Made by a program: the position numbers and the translations under genes
Notes under the pieces: model-generated
Database searches by the model: none
What the model saw: only the letters and a program-made list of their open reading frames with translations
Told to the model about the DNA's origin: nothing
Source of the DNA: Anaplasma capra
Lineage (GTDB): Bacteria > Pseudomonadota > Alphaproteobacteria > Rickettsiales > Anaplasmataceae
Length of the DNA: 64,000 bases
Assembly: GCF_025628805.1 (NCBI RefSeq)
Contig: NZ_JAOTBG010000006.1
Span: 73,818-137,817, forward strand
Direction of reading: 5' to 3'
Part shown: positions 45,797 through 55,901 of the stretch, in pieces
How the letters are laid out: the number at the start of each line of letters is the position of its first letter
Position numbering within the stretch: the first letter of the stretch is position 1

Positions 45797-46363
45797 ATGA
45801 GCAAGCGTGGGGGTGGGCGCGTAGTGTACTGTTACGCGCGTGCGTTGCTGGATGTGGCCGCGGGTAGCGAGGACAGCGTGTGCGCGGGGATCGAGCTTGT
45901 GCATGATGTGCTTATTGCGGATGCCGACGTACGAGCGTTCTTCTCCAACCCTGTAACCTCAAAGGCTAGTAAGATTGAGGTGCTGCGGGCTTTGGTTGGG
46001 AGCTGTAAGCTAAGCAGAGCCCTTGTTGGCCTTATTTGCGTAGTTGTGGAAGATGGTAGGTTTGACCTACTCTCTGATGTGTTTGAGGAGTTTTTTGCTC
46101 TGCTCAGGCGTGCACGTGGTAGGTGTAAGCTGGAGATAACAACAGCGGCTCCAGTATCTGCTGCAGAGGAGAAGAAAATATTGGGCATCGTGCGGTCGGA
46201 GTGTGGGGAGCCGGAGACGGTTACAAAGCGCGTGGATCCTACAGTGCTTGGTGGCTTTGTTGCGAAGGCGGGTTCCCTCGTGATTGATGCTTCGTTTTCC
46301 GGACACTTACGCGAGCTGGAGAAGGTCAGCAAGAGCGTTATATGTGGTGTCGATTTTAGGTAG
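45797..46363 (+). CDS. atpH: ATP synthase F1 delta subunit
   Basis: Stator subunit linking F1 to the b subunits. The 188-aa protein has the delta-family N-terminal domain ([27 protein letters not shown] then SKIEVLRAL) and the C-terminal strand [26 protein letters not shown] 45797 is the conserved start; the frame is open from 45734. atpA starts nine bases downstream. The other F1 genes are not in this window, in line with the scattered ATP synthase genes of Rickettsiales. Confidence 0.93.
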   Translation: MSKRGGGRVVYCYARALLDVAAGSEDSVCAGIELVHDVLIADADVRAFFSNPVTSKASKIEVLRALVGSCKLSRALVGLICVVVEDGRFDLLSDVFEEFFALLRRARGRCKLEITTAAPVSAAEEKKILGIVRSECGEPETVTKRVDPTVLGGFVAKAGSLVIDASFSGHLRELEKVSKSVICGVDFR

Positions 46364-46371
46364 GGTGCGGC

Positions 46372-47895
46372 GTGGGTATTGTGTCCTCGGGTGATGTGCT
46401 CAGGATTCTGAAGGAAAGGATTGAGGGCTTTGACACCCCGGTGAAAACCAGTAGCGTTGGTGATGTTGTCTCGATTAAGGATGGCATAGCCCTGGTCTAC
46501 GGCTTGGATGGAGTGAAATTTGGTGAGTCTGTGGCCTTCTCTTCCGGAGTTCGTGGTGTAGTCGCGGGTCTGGAGCGCGATACGTGTAGTGTTGTAGTTT
46601 TTGGTGAGGATCGGGCTATACGGGAAGGGGACTCGGTGCAATGTACGGGTGAGCTCATGACTGTTCCTGCCGGGTTGTCCGTGCTTGGTAGGGTAGTGAG
46701 TCCGCTTGGACTCCCGATGGATGGGGGCGACGCCATTTCGGGTGACTGTAGACTTCCTGTAGAGGCCAAGGCTCCTGGGGTAGTGGCTAGGCAGCCTGTG
46801 TGCGAGCCCTTGCAGACAGGAATAAAGACCATAGATATGCTTATCCCAATTGGCCGCGGGCAGCGTGAGCTCATTATTGGTGACAGGAAGACTGGGAAAA
46901 CTGCCATAGCGCTTGATACTATTATAAATCAGAAGCGCACTAATGATGTGTCTGACGTCAAGGATAAGATGTACTGCATCTATGTCGCCATCGGGCAGAA
47001 GAACTCTTCGGTTGCGCGCGTGGTGCACAAGCTTAAGGAAGCAGGGGCCATGGACTACACAGTGGTTGTAGCTGCGGGTGCATCTGACCCCGTGCCGGTG
47101 CAATATCTGGCGCCCTATGCTGCGTGTGCCATGGGTGAATTTTTCCGAGACAATGGGATGCACTGCTTGATAGTGTATGACGACTTATCTAAGCATGCTA
47201 TTGCATACAGGCAGATGTCTTTGTTGTTGCGGCGTCCTCCGGGTAGGGAGGCGTATCCTGGTGATGTGTTCTACATACACTCACGTCTTCTAGAGCGGGC
47301 ATCTAAGTTGTCTAAAGACCTGGGTGGGGGCTCTCTGACTGCGCTGCCTGTCATAGAGACTCAATCTGGTGATGTTTCTGCCTATATACCTACCAACGTG
47401 ATTTCCATAACCGATGGGCAGATTTTTCTGGAATCTGAGTTGTTTCACAAGGGATTTAGGCCAGCGATTAACGTAGGCTTGTCTGTGTCTCGTGTAGGTT
47501 CTGCTGCTCAGGTTAAGTCAGTAAAGAAAGTTGCGGGCTCTGTGAAGTTGGCCTTGGCCCAGTACAGGGAGCTGGAAGACTTTGCTAGATTTGGCTCTGA
47601 TCTTGATCCTAGTTCTCAGGCTATGCTGGAAAAGGGGCGCAGATTTATGGAGTTACTAAAACAGGGTCAGTACTCGCCTCTCTCTGTTGAGGAACAGGTT
47701 GCTGTTGTGCTTGCAGGTGTGGATGACTGCGTGAGTCACATTCCGGTGAGCGAGATATGCAGGTTTGAGAGTGGCCTTCTGGATCTACTGCGTGTTGAGC
47801 ACAGGAGTCTTATGTCTTCCTTGTCAGCTGATATTGCTGATGATATAAAAAGTAAGCTTTCGGAGGTTATAAGGAGTTTCGCTTCTAGTTTTTGA
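46372..47895 (+). CDS. atpA: ATP synthase F1 alpha subunit
   Basis: Non-catalytic nucleotide-binding subunit of F1. The 507-aa protein has the beta-barrel N-terminal domain (DIV-type [17 protein letters not shown]), P-loop [13 protein letters not shown], the alpha/beta signature [17 protein letters not shown] and a helical C-terminal domain. Start GTG 46372 ([17 protein letters not shown]), nine bases after atpH. It is the second gene of atpH-atpA-greA-ribB-smpB. Confidence 0.97.
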   Translation: MGIVSSGDVLRILKERIEGFDTPVKTSSVGDVVSIKDGIALVYGLDGVKFGESVAFSSGVRGVVAGLERDTCSVVVFGEDRAIREGDSVQCTGELMTVPAGLSVLGRVVSPLGLPMDGGDAISGDCRLPVEAKAPGVVARQPVCEPLQTGIKTIDMLIPIGRGQRELIIGDRKTGKTAIALDTIINQKRTNDVSDVKDKMYCIYVAIGQKNSSVARVVHKLKEAGAMDYTVVVAAGASDPVPVQYLAPYAACAMGEFFRDNGMHCLIVYDDLSKHAIAYRQMSLLLRRPPGREAYPGDVFYIHSRLLERASKLSKDLGGGSLTALPVIETQSGDVSAYIPTNVISITDGQIFLESELFHKGFRPAINVGLSVSRVGSAAQVKSVKKVAGSVKLALAQYRELEDFARFGSDLDPSSQAMLEKGRRFMELLKQGQYSPLSVEEQVAVVLAGVDDCVSHIPVSEICRFESGLLDLLRVEHRSLMSSLSADIADDIKSKLSEVIRSFASSF

Positions 47896-47917
47896 CTGTG
47901 GAGGATGGGTGTGCTGT

Positions 47918-48418
47918 ATGAGTGATTATGTGACCACCAGGTTTCCTATCACGAGAAGGGGTTTCCAGAAGTTGGAGGCGGAGTTGGAGGCCCTGAAAAG
48001 TGAAAGGCCTAAGATTATTAAATCTATATCAGATGCCAGGGAGTTAGGTGACCTTTCCGAGAATGCTGAGTATCATGCGGCGCGTGAGAGGCAGGGGTTG
48101 GTTGAGAGCAAGATAATGGAGCTCGAGTCTAAGCGCTCCAGGGCCGAGGTTATAGATGTCTCCGAGTTGTCCGGGGATACCGTGATGTTTGGTGCCACAG
48201 TGACTGTATCCGTCTATGACGAACAGACTGACTCTACAAGCATTATGAAGTACCAGATTGTTGGTGAGTATGAAGCGGATGTGTCAAAAAACATGATTTC
48301 CATTAAATCTCCGCTAGTACTTTCTCTCTTGGGTAGAAAGGAGAAGGACAGTGTTGAGGTAAAAACTCCTAGGGGTGACTACAAGATCTATCAGATTATG
48401 AAAATTGAGTTTGTTTAG
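47918..48418 (+). CDS. greA: transcription elongation factor GreA
   Basis: Rescues backtracked RNA polymerase by stimulating transcript cleavage. The 166-aa protein has the coiled-coil N-terminal domain with FPITRRGFQKLEAELEALKS and the acidic tip DARELGDLSENAEYHAARERQ, then the FKBP-like C-terminal domain ending SVEVKTPRGDYKIYQI. ATG 47918 fits the conserved start (MSDYVTTRFPIT). Confidence 0.97.
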   Translation: MSDYVTTRFPITRRGFQKLEAELEALKSERPKIIKSISDARELGDLSENAEYHAARERQGLVESKIMELESKRSRAEVIDVSELSGDTVMFGATVTVSVYDEQTDSTSIMKYQIVGEYEADVSKNMISIKSPLVLSLLGRKEKDSVEVKTPRGDYKIYQIMKIEFV

Positions 48419-48432
48419 GGGCCAGGGTACGT

Positions 48433-49065
48433 ATGAGCGTTGAGCAAGCCGCTGAGGTTTTTGTGCCTGTAGATAAGGTTGTCGAGGCGGCTTCACGGGG
48501 CGAAGCCTTTGTGCTTTTGGATGATGAGGAGAGAGAGAACGAAGGTGATCTGGTAGTCCTTGCAGACAAGGTTGATGTTGAAGTTATGAACATGATGATC
48601 AGGTGTGGCAGCGGGATTGTGTGCTTGGCGCTTTCTGCGCAGCATGCAGATAGGTTGGGTTTGACCCTGATGCCCCGGAGGAATGCGAAGGACAGTTGTG
48701 CGGCGTTTACCACATCTATCGATGCTAGATATGGGGTAACCACCGGCGTGTCCGCCTATGATCGGGTGACGACCATACTTACGGCAGTTGCAGAGCACAG
48801 CACTGCTGATGACATAGTCACTCCTGGGCATGTATTCCCTATAGTGGCTGATAGTGGTGGTGTAGCAAAGCGAGCTGGACATACTGAAGCGAGCGTGGAA
48901 ATAGCAAAACTTGCCGGGGCAAAAACCGGTGCGGCTGTTATCTGTGAGCTCATGAATCCTGATGGCACAATGTCCAGACTACCCGAGATTGTTACGTTTG
49001 CTCGGGAACATGGTATTGGTGTTACCACGATAAAGGGACTTGTAGAGTACTTGGGTAGTTCTTGA
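48433..49065 (+). CDS. ribB: 3,4-dihydroxy-2-butanone 4-phosphate synthase
   Basis: Makes the four-carbon precursor of riboflavin from ribulose-5-phosphate. The 210-aa enzyme has the metal/substrate motif LDDEERENEGDLV, the central GVTTGVSAYDR and TPGHVFPI, and GHTEASVEIAKLAG. It is monofunctional: no GTP cyclohydrolase II domain follows. The ATG at 48433 is 15 bases after greA. Confidence 0.95.
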   Translation: MSVEQAAEVFVPVDKVVEAASRGEAFVLLDDEERENEGDLVVLADKVDVEVMNMMIRCGSGIVCLALSAQHADRLGLTLMPRRNAKDSCAAFTTSIDARYGVTTGVSAYDRVTTILTAVAEHSTADDIVTPGHVFPIVADSGGVAKRAGHTEASVEIAKLAGAKTGAAVICELMNPDGTMSRLPEIVTFAREHGIGVTTIKGLVEYLGSS

Positions 49066-49068
49066 TAT

Positions 49069-49518
49069 ATGGAGGTAGTAGCAGAGAATCGCAGAGCGCG
49101 GTTTGACTACCTCATCCTCCAGGAATATGACGCTGGAATGGTGCTGGTTGGGAGTGAGGTAAAGTCTTTGCGCCAGCGCAAGGTCAACATTGGTGATGCC
49201 TACGTTTTAGAAAGGGATATGGAGTTGTGGGTGCACAACCTACACATATCTGAGTACAACATGTCGCATAATAAAAACCACAGCCCATTGCGCATGAGGA
49301 AGTTGTTACTGCGAAGACGTGAAATACACAAAATTATGGGTAGCATCAAGACTGCGGGCTTAACAGTGGTTCCACTCATGATTTTTTTCAACGATAAGGG
49401 GTTTGCCAAGATCAGGATCGCGGTAGTAAAGGGAAAGAAGCTGTACGATAAACGCGAGGCTATCAAAACTAGGGACTGGAACCGAGAGAAGAGCAGGATG
49501 GCTCGTAGGGAAGTTTAA
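49069..49518 (+). CDS. smpB: SsrA-binding protein SmpB
   Basis: Binds tmRNA and brings it to stalled ribosomes. The 149-aa protein starts [16 protein letters not shown] and has [15 protein letters not shown] [39 protein letters not shown] and the basic tail [16 protein letters not shown]. The start is ATG at 49069, three bases after ribB. Last gene of the five-gene run. tmRNA itself was not found in this window. Confidence 0.96.
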   Translation: MEVVAENRRARFDYLILQEYDAGMVLVGSEVKSLRQRKVNIGDAYVLERDMELWVHNLHISEYNMSHNKNHSPLRMRKLLLRRREIHKIMGSIKTAGLTVVPLMIFFNDKGFAKIRIAVVKGKKLYDKREAIKTRDWNREKSRMARREV

Positions 49519-49613
49519 TCAGTACTGCTCAGGCTGAGTATGGCCTCCCACTGGGGTGGGCCGAGTTTGCCTCACAACTTTTCAGGCGGCACTTCAGCTT
49601 CATTATGGGGCGA

Positions 49614-52055
49614 TTACGCGTTGTTTGTGGGAGCTGCCAAGGATACAGAAACCCTCAGCTCTGCATTGTCTGATGCGGTGCACATGACGTGCTCAGTGCA
49701 GCACACGTGTTTCAAATCTTCGAGCATAGGTTCCGGGAAATCGGCTGCGAGTCCGCTTATGGTCAAAGTCTCTACGGGGTACTTTACGGAGACCTGAGCT
49801 TGGGTTTTTGCCTTACGCACCTCCTCAACTATTTTTACTAGCACATCTCCATGCTGCTCTAGCGCGCTGTTGAAGGGAATTGTGCTGGCATCTGGCCACC
49901 CTTGGGTATGTACACAGCCAGTACAAAGTGTGTTGTATATCTCGTCAGTGACATACGGAAGAAATGGCGCAAATAGCAACAGCAGGGTCTTCAACGTGTG
50001 GCACAGGGTGCTGATTGCAGAGGCATGCTCCCGAGCCGGCTCATGGTTATATGCCCTATGTTTTACCAGCTCCAGGTAGTTGTCACAGAAATTCTTCCAG
50101 AAAAATTCCTCAACGCTGTTCAATGCCGTGCAATACTCTAAGCATTTGAAACTCTCTGTGCTATCCGCAATTGTTTTGTGTAGCTTTGACAATATCCACA
50201 AATCTGTGGGCATCTCCGCACTACTAACCGGAAAACTTTCGTGCAGGAAGGTGGACACGAACTTACTCGCATTCCACAGCTTGGTTGTAAGCCTCTTGCC
50301 AGTTTTCAGGGTTTCCTCCGAAAATACTGTGTCAGCTCCCAAGCGCGATTTCGCCGCCCAGTATCTAACAGCGTCTGCCCCGTATAGGTCTAGTGTTTTT
50401 TCTGGGCTTGCAGCATTCCCCTTAGATTTGCTCATTTTTGTTTTGTCATCTGCGAGGCACCACCCACTGATCATTATGTTCTTCCACGGGATTTCTCCAC
50501 TATGGTGGTAGGATTTTAATATCGTATAGAATGCCCACGAGCGTATAATCTCATGACTTTGTGCTCTAAGATCAGTGGGGAGGGTAAGACCCCCATCACG
50601 GCGCAGCGTCTGCCCGATAGACTTGGTGAAAAACTGCGGTGATATAGAGCTGGTGGCCCACGTATCCATGACATCCACCTCCGGTTCTACCTCATCTTTA
50701 CTGTACCCACTGGGCAAGTCCTGCAGTGGGTCTACAGGCAGATCTTCTACTCTGGGGAACAGTACTTTACCAAGCTCTCCTGCCCGCTTGGAGTACCACA
50801 ACGGGAATGGCACACCGAAGTACCGCTGCCTGGATACACACCAGTCCCAGTTTAGATTTTCTATCCATATTTCCATGCGCTTGCGCATACTATCAGGATG
50901 CCAGCATACCTTTTGTACCTGCTCCAGGAGATCTTGCTTATGCTCTACTACTTTAACGAACCACTGATCGCTGAGCAAAATCTCTATTGGGGCACCGGAC
51001 CTCTCCGCACACTTAACAGTATGCACAATCTGTTCCTGCGAGATGAGCAACCCCGCGCTTTTTAGCGCGTCGCAGACGGCGTTCCTGGCCTCTTGCACGC
51101 GCATGCCGTCAAATTGCGCTGCGGGAATTTTTGAATCTGGCGTGTCTTCCGCCAGGCTACTTATACTTCCGGTTTTGTCCATGATGATCCTGGTGTCCAA
51201 CCTGTGTGTATGCCACCAGTGCACATCCGTTTCATCACCAAACGTGCAACACATTACCAGCCCAGTGCCTTTTTCGATTTTCACTTTGCTATCTGGTAAA
51301 ATTCTGACTTTGTGCCCGCCTACGGGTACCACAGCAAGCTTGCCGTGCAGGTGTTTGTACCTATCATCTTCGGGATTAAAAAATATTGCTACACAGGCAG
51401 GTATAAGTTCTGGCCGTGTAGTAGCTATGTTGATCCTTTCTCCATCCTCTGTGTGAAAGCTTATGGTATTCATGGCGGATGGCAAATCACGCTCCTCAAT
51501 TTCTGCATGCGCTATGGCAGTGCAATCCACGGTGTCCCATAATATGGGTTTCTTCTTCCTGTAGAGCTGCCCCTTTGCATACAGATCCAGGAAAGAAGCC
51601 TGAGATAGCTTCTGAATCTCTTTGCTTACTGTGTGATACTCCAGTGTCCAATCGTAGCTGATACCCAATTGCCTAAAAAGATCTTTGAATTTTACCCTGA
51701 ACTCACGCGAGACTTCCCTGCAGATTTGGGTGAATTCTGCCCTATCTAACTGCGCGGCGCGAAGTTTTCTGACTTTTTCAACCAGCCTTTCCGTTGGTAA
51801 GCCATTGTCGTCAAACCCTATAGGGTAGAACACATCCTTCCCGGACATCCTCTGGTAGCGGGCTATAAAATCTGTGTGGCAGTAACTGAAAACATGTCCC
51901 ATGTGTAAGACACCGGACACCGTAGGTGGGGGAGTGTCTATGACAAAACTCTGTGCAACGTCACCCTTCCACCTGTAAATTCCGTCTGCATCCCAGGTGG
52001 AGTTACACTTCTCCTCTACTACCTTGTGTTGATATCTACTGTCCAAAGACCGCAT
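49614..52055 (-). CDS. valS: valyl-tRNA synthetase, compact type
   Basis: Charges tRNA-Val. The 813-aa class Ia synthetase has PPTVSGVLHMGHVFSYCHTD (HIGH motif as HMGH), the editing domain with TTRPELIPACVAIFFNPED, WCVSRQRYFGVPFP and KMSKSKGNAASP. It lacks the long C-terminal coiled coil of most bacterial ValRS and resembles the archaeal-like form known from Rickettsiales. ATG at 52055 (MRSLDSRYQHKVVEEKCNST). It is divergent from ccmF and convergent with smpB. Confidence 0.96.
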   Translation of the reverse strand: MRSLDSRYQHKVVEEKCNSTWDADGIYRWKGDVAQSFVIDTPPPTVSGVLHMGHVFSYCHTDFIARYQRMSGKDVFYPIGFDDNGLPTERLVEKVRKLRAAQLDRAEFTQICREVSREFRVKFKDLFRQLGISYDWTLEYHTVSKEIQKLSQASFLDLYAKGQLYRKKKPILWDTVDCTAIAHAEIEERDLPSAMNTISFHTEDGERINIATTRPELIPACVAIFFNPEDDRYKHLHGKLAVVPVGGHKVRILPDSKVKIEKGTGLVMCCTFGDETDVHWWHTHRLDTRIIMDKTGSISSLAEDTPDSKIPAAQFDGMRVQEARNAVCDALKSAGLLISQEQIVHTVKCAERSGAPIEILLSDQWFVKVVEHKQDLLEQVQKVCWHPDSMRKRMEIWIENLNWDWCVSRQRYFGVPFPLWYSKRAGELGKVLFPRVEDLPVDPLQDLPSGYSKDEVEPEVDVMDTWATSSISPQFFTKSIGQTLRRDGGLTLPTDLRAQSHEIIRSWAFYTILKSYHHSGEIPWKNIMISGWCLADDKTKMSKSKGNAASPEKTLDLYGADAVRYWAAKSRLGADTVFSEETLKTGKRLTTKLWNASKFVSTFLHESFPVSSAEMPTDLWILSKLHKTIADSTESFKCLEYCTALNSVEEFFWKNFCDNYLELVKHRAYNHEPAREHASAISTLCHTLKTLLLLFAPFLPYVTDEIYNTLCTGCVHTQGWPDASTIPFNSALEQHGDVLVKIVEEVRKAKTQAQVSVKYPVETLTISGLAADFPEPMLEDLKHVCCTEHVMCTASDNAELRVSVSLAAPTNNA

Positions 52056-52386
52056 AAAATGTCAAACGCGTACGCCAAAGCGCAGGCACGAAGTATAAAA
52101 AATTGTCATACTATAAACAACTCTAATTTCACGTGAGGGATCTCCACTGGTGGTAGACCCACAGAACACATACAGGACTACTTGCATTCGAATAGGCGCA
52201 ACCGCGTAACTAGGTGCATATGCGTCCCACAAAAACGTGTTGTTCGTTACTGTATTGCGTGCAATATGGTGAAACTCGCCAACAGTTGAGTGCGTGTTGC
52301 ATTAGATGTAGAGTATAGAGTAGCAAGGTGCCCTGCCTGCTGCGGCAAGAGCCGGTGCTTCGGGTGTAATGGGCTCAAGAGGTCGT
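52056..52386. other. divergent promoter region valS / ccmF
   Basis: About 330 bases with AT-rich parts near 52095-52130 (GTATAAAAAATTGTCATACTATAAAC), probably carrying both promoters. No gene seen. Confidence 0.4.
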
Positions 52387-54327
52387 ATGCTTTATTATAT
52401 CGATAGTTCGAGTACGTTTTTGGTATGTGCGTGCGTACTATCTCTGATATGTTCCGTAGTTGCGCGCGTATCCACCACATGGGGGGTGGCACTTACTTAT
52501 ACGGCATTTGCTTTATACAGTGCTGCGATGGCGCTACTGACCTACTTGCTGGTTACAAACAACTTCAGCTATGCGCATGTATACCAAAATGTGCATTCCA
52601 CACAGCCACTTTTGTACAAGGTTTTTGGAATATGGGGAAACTACGAAGGCTCTAACCTGCTGTTTGTGTGGATGATGAGCGCATATGCGGCCCTCATAGG
52701 GTACTTTATTAAGAGAGATGATCTAAAGAGAATAGCGCTTTCCGTGCATAATCTGCTAGGGTTTGGCTTTGCGTTTTTCGGAATAGTGCTCGCAAATCCG
52801 TTCCTGAGAGTTGTTGCTATGGACTCCGACGGGCTGGGCTTTAACCCCATGTTGCAAGACATAGGGTTGACAGTTCACCCTCCCATGCTGTTTGGGGGCT
52901 ATGCGGGCTTTGGTGCTGTGTTTTCCATAACGGTTGCTGCCCTAGTTTTGCATGTGGAGCCCAAGGAGTGGGTTACTATTACGCGTAACTGGGCGCTGAG
53001 TGCCTGGATGCTGTTGACGCTGGGTATAGCACTTGGCGGATGGTGGGCATATAGAGAGCTGGGTTGGGGAGGATTTTGGTCTTGGGACCCGGTTGAGAAT
53101 GTTTCGCTGATGCCTTGGTTTTTGGGTACAGCACTCATTCACATGATTCCGGTAGTGCGGAAGTTTGGCATATATTGCAACCTTACATTTTTACTCGCCA
53201 TATCCGCGTTCGTATTTAGTTTATTTGGCACATTTCTGGTACGCTCCGGATTCCTGATTTCTGTACACTCTTTTGCCAATGACCCTGAGCGAGGTATTTT
53301 TTTATTGATGCTGGTGACAGTGGTAGGGGTGGTTGGCCTTGGGACGTTTATTGCCAAGTACAAGCATTGGCCCGAAGCGTGCAACTTTGGTTATGTTTCG
53401 AGAATTACTGCGATCTCGGCCAATATCGTTGCAATGCTCACTGCATTTTTGGTGGTGTTGGTTGGTACAGTATACCCAGTGGCGCTGGAACTGCTAGTGG
53501 GAGATACTGTATCTGTGGGTGCCCCCTACTACAACAGCGTGTTTGGTGTACTATCAATAGTGCTGTTTGCGGCCATGATTCTCCTATCCGGTTTGAGCTG
53601 GGATGGTGCGCAGAGATTTAAAATGACCTTTAAAGTTTCTTCCTTGCTCGCGTTAGTGCTTTTCCCATTTACGGTGTCTCTAGGGCTTTTGGGGGTGCTG
53701 ATTCTACTAGCTGCGCTGTTGTTTTTTTCGATAGTAGAGGATTACATCCGCGGAATATGTAGCTCGTCAGTTCCGCTCAGTGTTGCTATACGGCGGGTAA
53801 GTCCTGGGAAGTATGCAATGATGATGGCGCACTCAGGCGCCGCTGTCTTGATGCTTGGTGTTGTGTGCTCGACTGTATTTCAGGAGGATGTAGCACAGTA
53901 TATGAAAGAGCGTGAATCTGTGAGTGTTCACGGATTTACTGTGACATTATCTGGTGTGTCGTTAGTGAAGCGGCAGAATCATGAAGCTATAAGAGTTAAG
54001 TTTTCTGTGACGCAGGGAGATAAAGTAGTTTGTCTGCTGTATCCTGAGAGCAGATTTTACTACGTTGAGGGTGTCAGGAATTCTGAAAGCAGTATATATC
54101 ACGGACTGTTCGCAGATATCTACATAGTGGTAGGTGAGGTGGATCGAAACAGAGGAATAGCTGTACAGGTGTACTATAAGCCATGCATGGGTCTTATATG
54201 GATTGGGTTTGCGCTCATGGTTGCCGGGGGAATACTGGGCACAGTTGGCAGGGTATGGTTGCGCGGGAAGAAAGCTAATAGTGTAGCCGTGGGTGCAGAT
54301 TATAATGCAACGTCGCATACGGCTTAA
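52387..54327 (+). CDS. ccmF: cytochrome c-type biogenesis protein CcmF
   Basis: Inner-membrane heme lyase component that attaches heme to apocytochrome c. The 646-aa polytopic protein has the tryptophan-rich WWD segment GWGGFWSWDPVENVSLMPW (about 225-243), upstream LQDIGLTVHPPMLFGGYAG, and SLFGTFLVRSGFLISVHSFA. The ATG at 52387 has AGAGG four bases upstream; ATG 52369 is also in frame. It overlaps the next gene by one base (TAATG). Confidence 0.95.
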   Translation: MLYYIDSSSTFLVCACVLSLICSVVARVSTTWGVALTYTAFALYSAAMALLTYLLVTNNFSYAHVYQNVHSTQPLLYKVFGIWGNYEGSNLLFVWMMSAYAALIGYFIKRDDLKRIALSVHNLLGFGFAFFGIVLANPFLRVVAMDSDGLGFNPMLQDIGLTVHPPMLFGGYAGFGAVFSITVAALVLHVEPKEWVTITRNWALSAWMLLTLGIALGGWWAYRELGWGGFWSWDPVENVSLMPWFLGTALIHMIPVVRKFGIYCNLTFLLAISAFVFSLFGTFLVRSGFLISVHSFANDPERGIFLLMLVTVVGVVGLGTFIAKYKHWPEACNFGYVSRITAISANIVAMLTAFLVVLVGTVYPVALELLVGDTVSVGAPYYNSVFGVLSIVLFAAMILLSGLSWDGAQRFKMTFKVSSLLALVLFPFTVSLGLLGVLILLAALLFFSIVEDYIRGICSSSVPLSVAIRRVSPGKYAMMMAHSGAAVLMLGVVCSTVFQEDVAQYMKERESVSVHGFTVTLSGVSLVKRQNHEAIRVKFSVTQGDKVVCLLYPESRFYYVEGVRNSESSIYHGLFADIYIVVGEVDRNRGIAVQVYYKPCMGLIWIGFALMVAGGILGTVGRVWLRGKKANSVAVGADYNATSHTA

Positions 54328-55196
54328 TGTTTTTGTTAAGTAACGTCTTGGGGGTTTCAGTGAAACTTTTTCGCCTTCAGAACCGCAGTGTGTTGAAGAT
54401 TTACGGGCCCGATGCCGGGTCGTTTCTACACAATATTACAACGAACGATGTGCTTGGGGCTGGCACTCGTGCGCCTATATACAATTTGATATTAAACTCT
54501 CAGGGTAGGTACGTATTTGATTTTTTTCTAATTTCCCATGAACAAAATTTTTTACTGGATTGCGCAAGTGTGGATGCAGATGCGCTCGTCGAGTTGCTGC
54601 GCTCATATAGGTTGCGGCTCAGGGTTAGGGTTAGGAATTGTGACGATGAATATGCAGTTGCAGTGTGCCCTGATGGTGCAGATGCAGAGTGTACAACCAA
54701 TTTGGAGGGTATAGTAACGTTTAAAGACCCCAGGAATGTCTGCATGTGGGCACGTGCAATTGTACCTATTGCTGAGACAGTAACGCTGGAAGAGCTACCA
54801 GATTGGGACGATTACGAGCTATTGAGGATCAAGTGCACAATTCCGGATTGTGTGCAGGATATGACAAGAGGCAGGTCATTCCCGCTGTATTTTTCCATGG
54901 ATAGACTTAACGCCATAAGTACGAATAAGGGGTGTTACATAGGGCAAGAAACCGTGGCACGCATGTGGCGTGTGGGCGCGAAGAGGGGGCTGTATACGGT
55001 GTTCTCCGACACTGACACACTCATAAGGGGGCAGGAAGTGCTAGCGCAAGGACAGCCTGCCGGGCATTTGCTTTCCACACTCGGTAACTGGGGTTTATGT
55101 CTTTTAGAGGTTGAGAAGGTGATTGATGATTGCTACCTACAATCTGGGAACACTAGTATCAAGATTTATGATGGGACTGGACCATTGCGAGATTAG
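54327..55196 (+). CDS. ygfZ: YgfZ/GcvT-like folate-binding protein
   Basis: A 289-aa member of the YgfZ/IBA57 family that helps assemble or protect certain Fe-S enzymes with folate. The signature K-G-C-Y-x-G-Q-E appears as STNKGCYIGQETVARMW; the N-terminal SVLKIYGPDAGSFLHNITTND is also typical. ATG 54327 overlaps the ccmF stop; GTG 54360 with GGGGG five bases upstream is an equally good start. Operon with ccmF. Confidence 0.9.
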   Translation: MFLLSNVLGVSVKLFRLQNRSVLKIYGPDAGSFLHNITTNDVLGAGTRAPIYNLILNSQGRYVFDFFLISHEQNFLLDCASVDADALVELLRSYRLRLRVRVRNCDDEYAVAVCPDGADAECTTNLEGIVTFKDPRNVCMWARAIVPIAETVTLEELPDWDDYELLRIKCTIPDCVQDMTRGRSFPLYFSMDRLNAISTNKGCYIGQETVARMWRVGAKRGLYTVFSDTDTLIRGQEVLAQGQPAGHLLSTLGNWGLCLLEVEKVIDDCYLQSGNTSIKIYDGTGPLRD

Positions 55197-55901
55197 CACA
55201 CTTGGCTTCCAGTTGCACTGTTGGTGGCACTTCGGTATGTGTCCTGACTCACACTTCCTATAGGAGGCTGATGCTGCCGAGCAATTTGCCGCCTCAGTTC
55301 GTGTGTTGAGAGTGCATATATTAGCCGCTGTTTGTCTATCTTTCAGGCGTGCGTTCTTCGCGTCTTTAGGTTGCTGTTATTTTCGGAATTTCTGGCGGAC
55401 AATGTGCTGTCCTGTTGCCACCAGCCAAACGCTTTGCACTACGTTACCCGCATGGAACATACCCATGGTGTGTGGCAAGCTTAGGGTGTGCGCTCTATCC
55501 ATCCATATGCGCGACCTTATCATCTAGTCACCACAGAAACGGGGGTCTTTCCCATGGTGTCTGGAACACTGATGTGTATACATGCTGGGATGTTTGGCGT
55601 AGGGTTGCTACCCCTATTACCTGGTTGAAGCCAAGTTGTAGTGTGTATTCCAGGCCTGGTTGACGGGGAGGATGGTGGCTTTCCCGTGGTGATGTTACTG
55701 GTGTGGTGCAGCTGTGAGGACTTAATCGCGCAGTGAGCCGGCGCCGTTTGAAATCGGCAGGTGAGCTTGTTGTTGGTGCCTTACCTAGCACTCGCTAAGG
55801 AATTGCACGCGCGCGCACTTGGTAGAGCCACATACTGCTTTGGCGCTTGTTCAGCAACGAGGCGGCGGTGAGCGCTTAACTTAGGCACGGTTGCACAAGG
55901 C
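55197..55901. other. 705-base spacer, no convincing gene
   Basis: Between convergent ygfZ and an outer membrane protein gene. Frames on both strands look random. Two similar strings (CTTTCCCATGGTG near 55549 and CTTTCCCGTGGTG near 55680) are the only repetition noticed. It could be a decayed gene. Confidence 0.4.

Noticed and set aside
45832..47163. 443-codon minus-strand frame opposite atpH-atpA
   Set aside because: Entirely antisense to two conserved ATP synthase genes; His/Arg/Thr-rich composition typical of a shadow frame.
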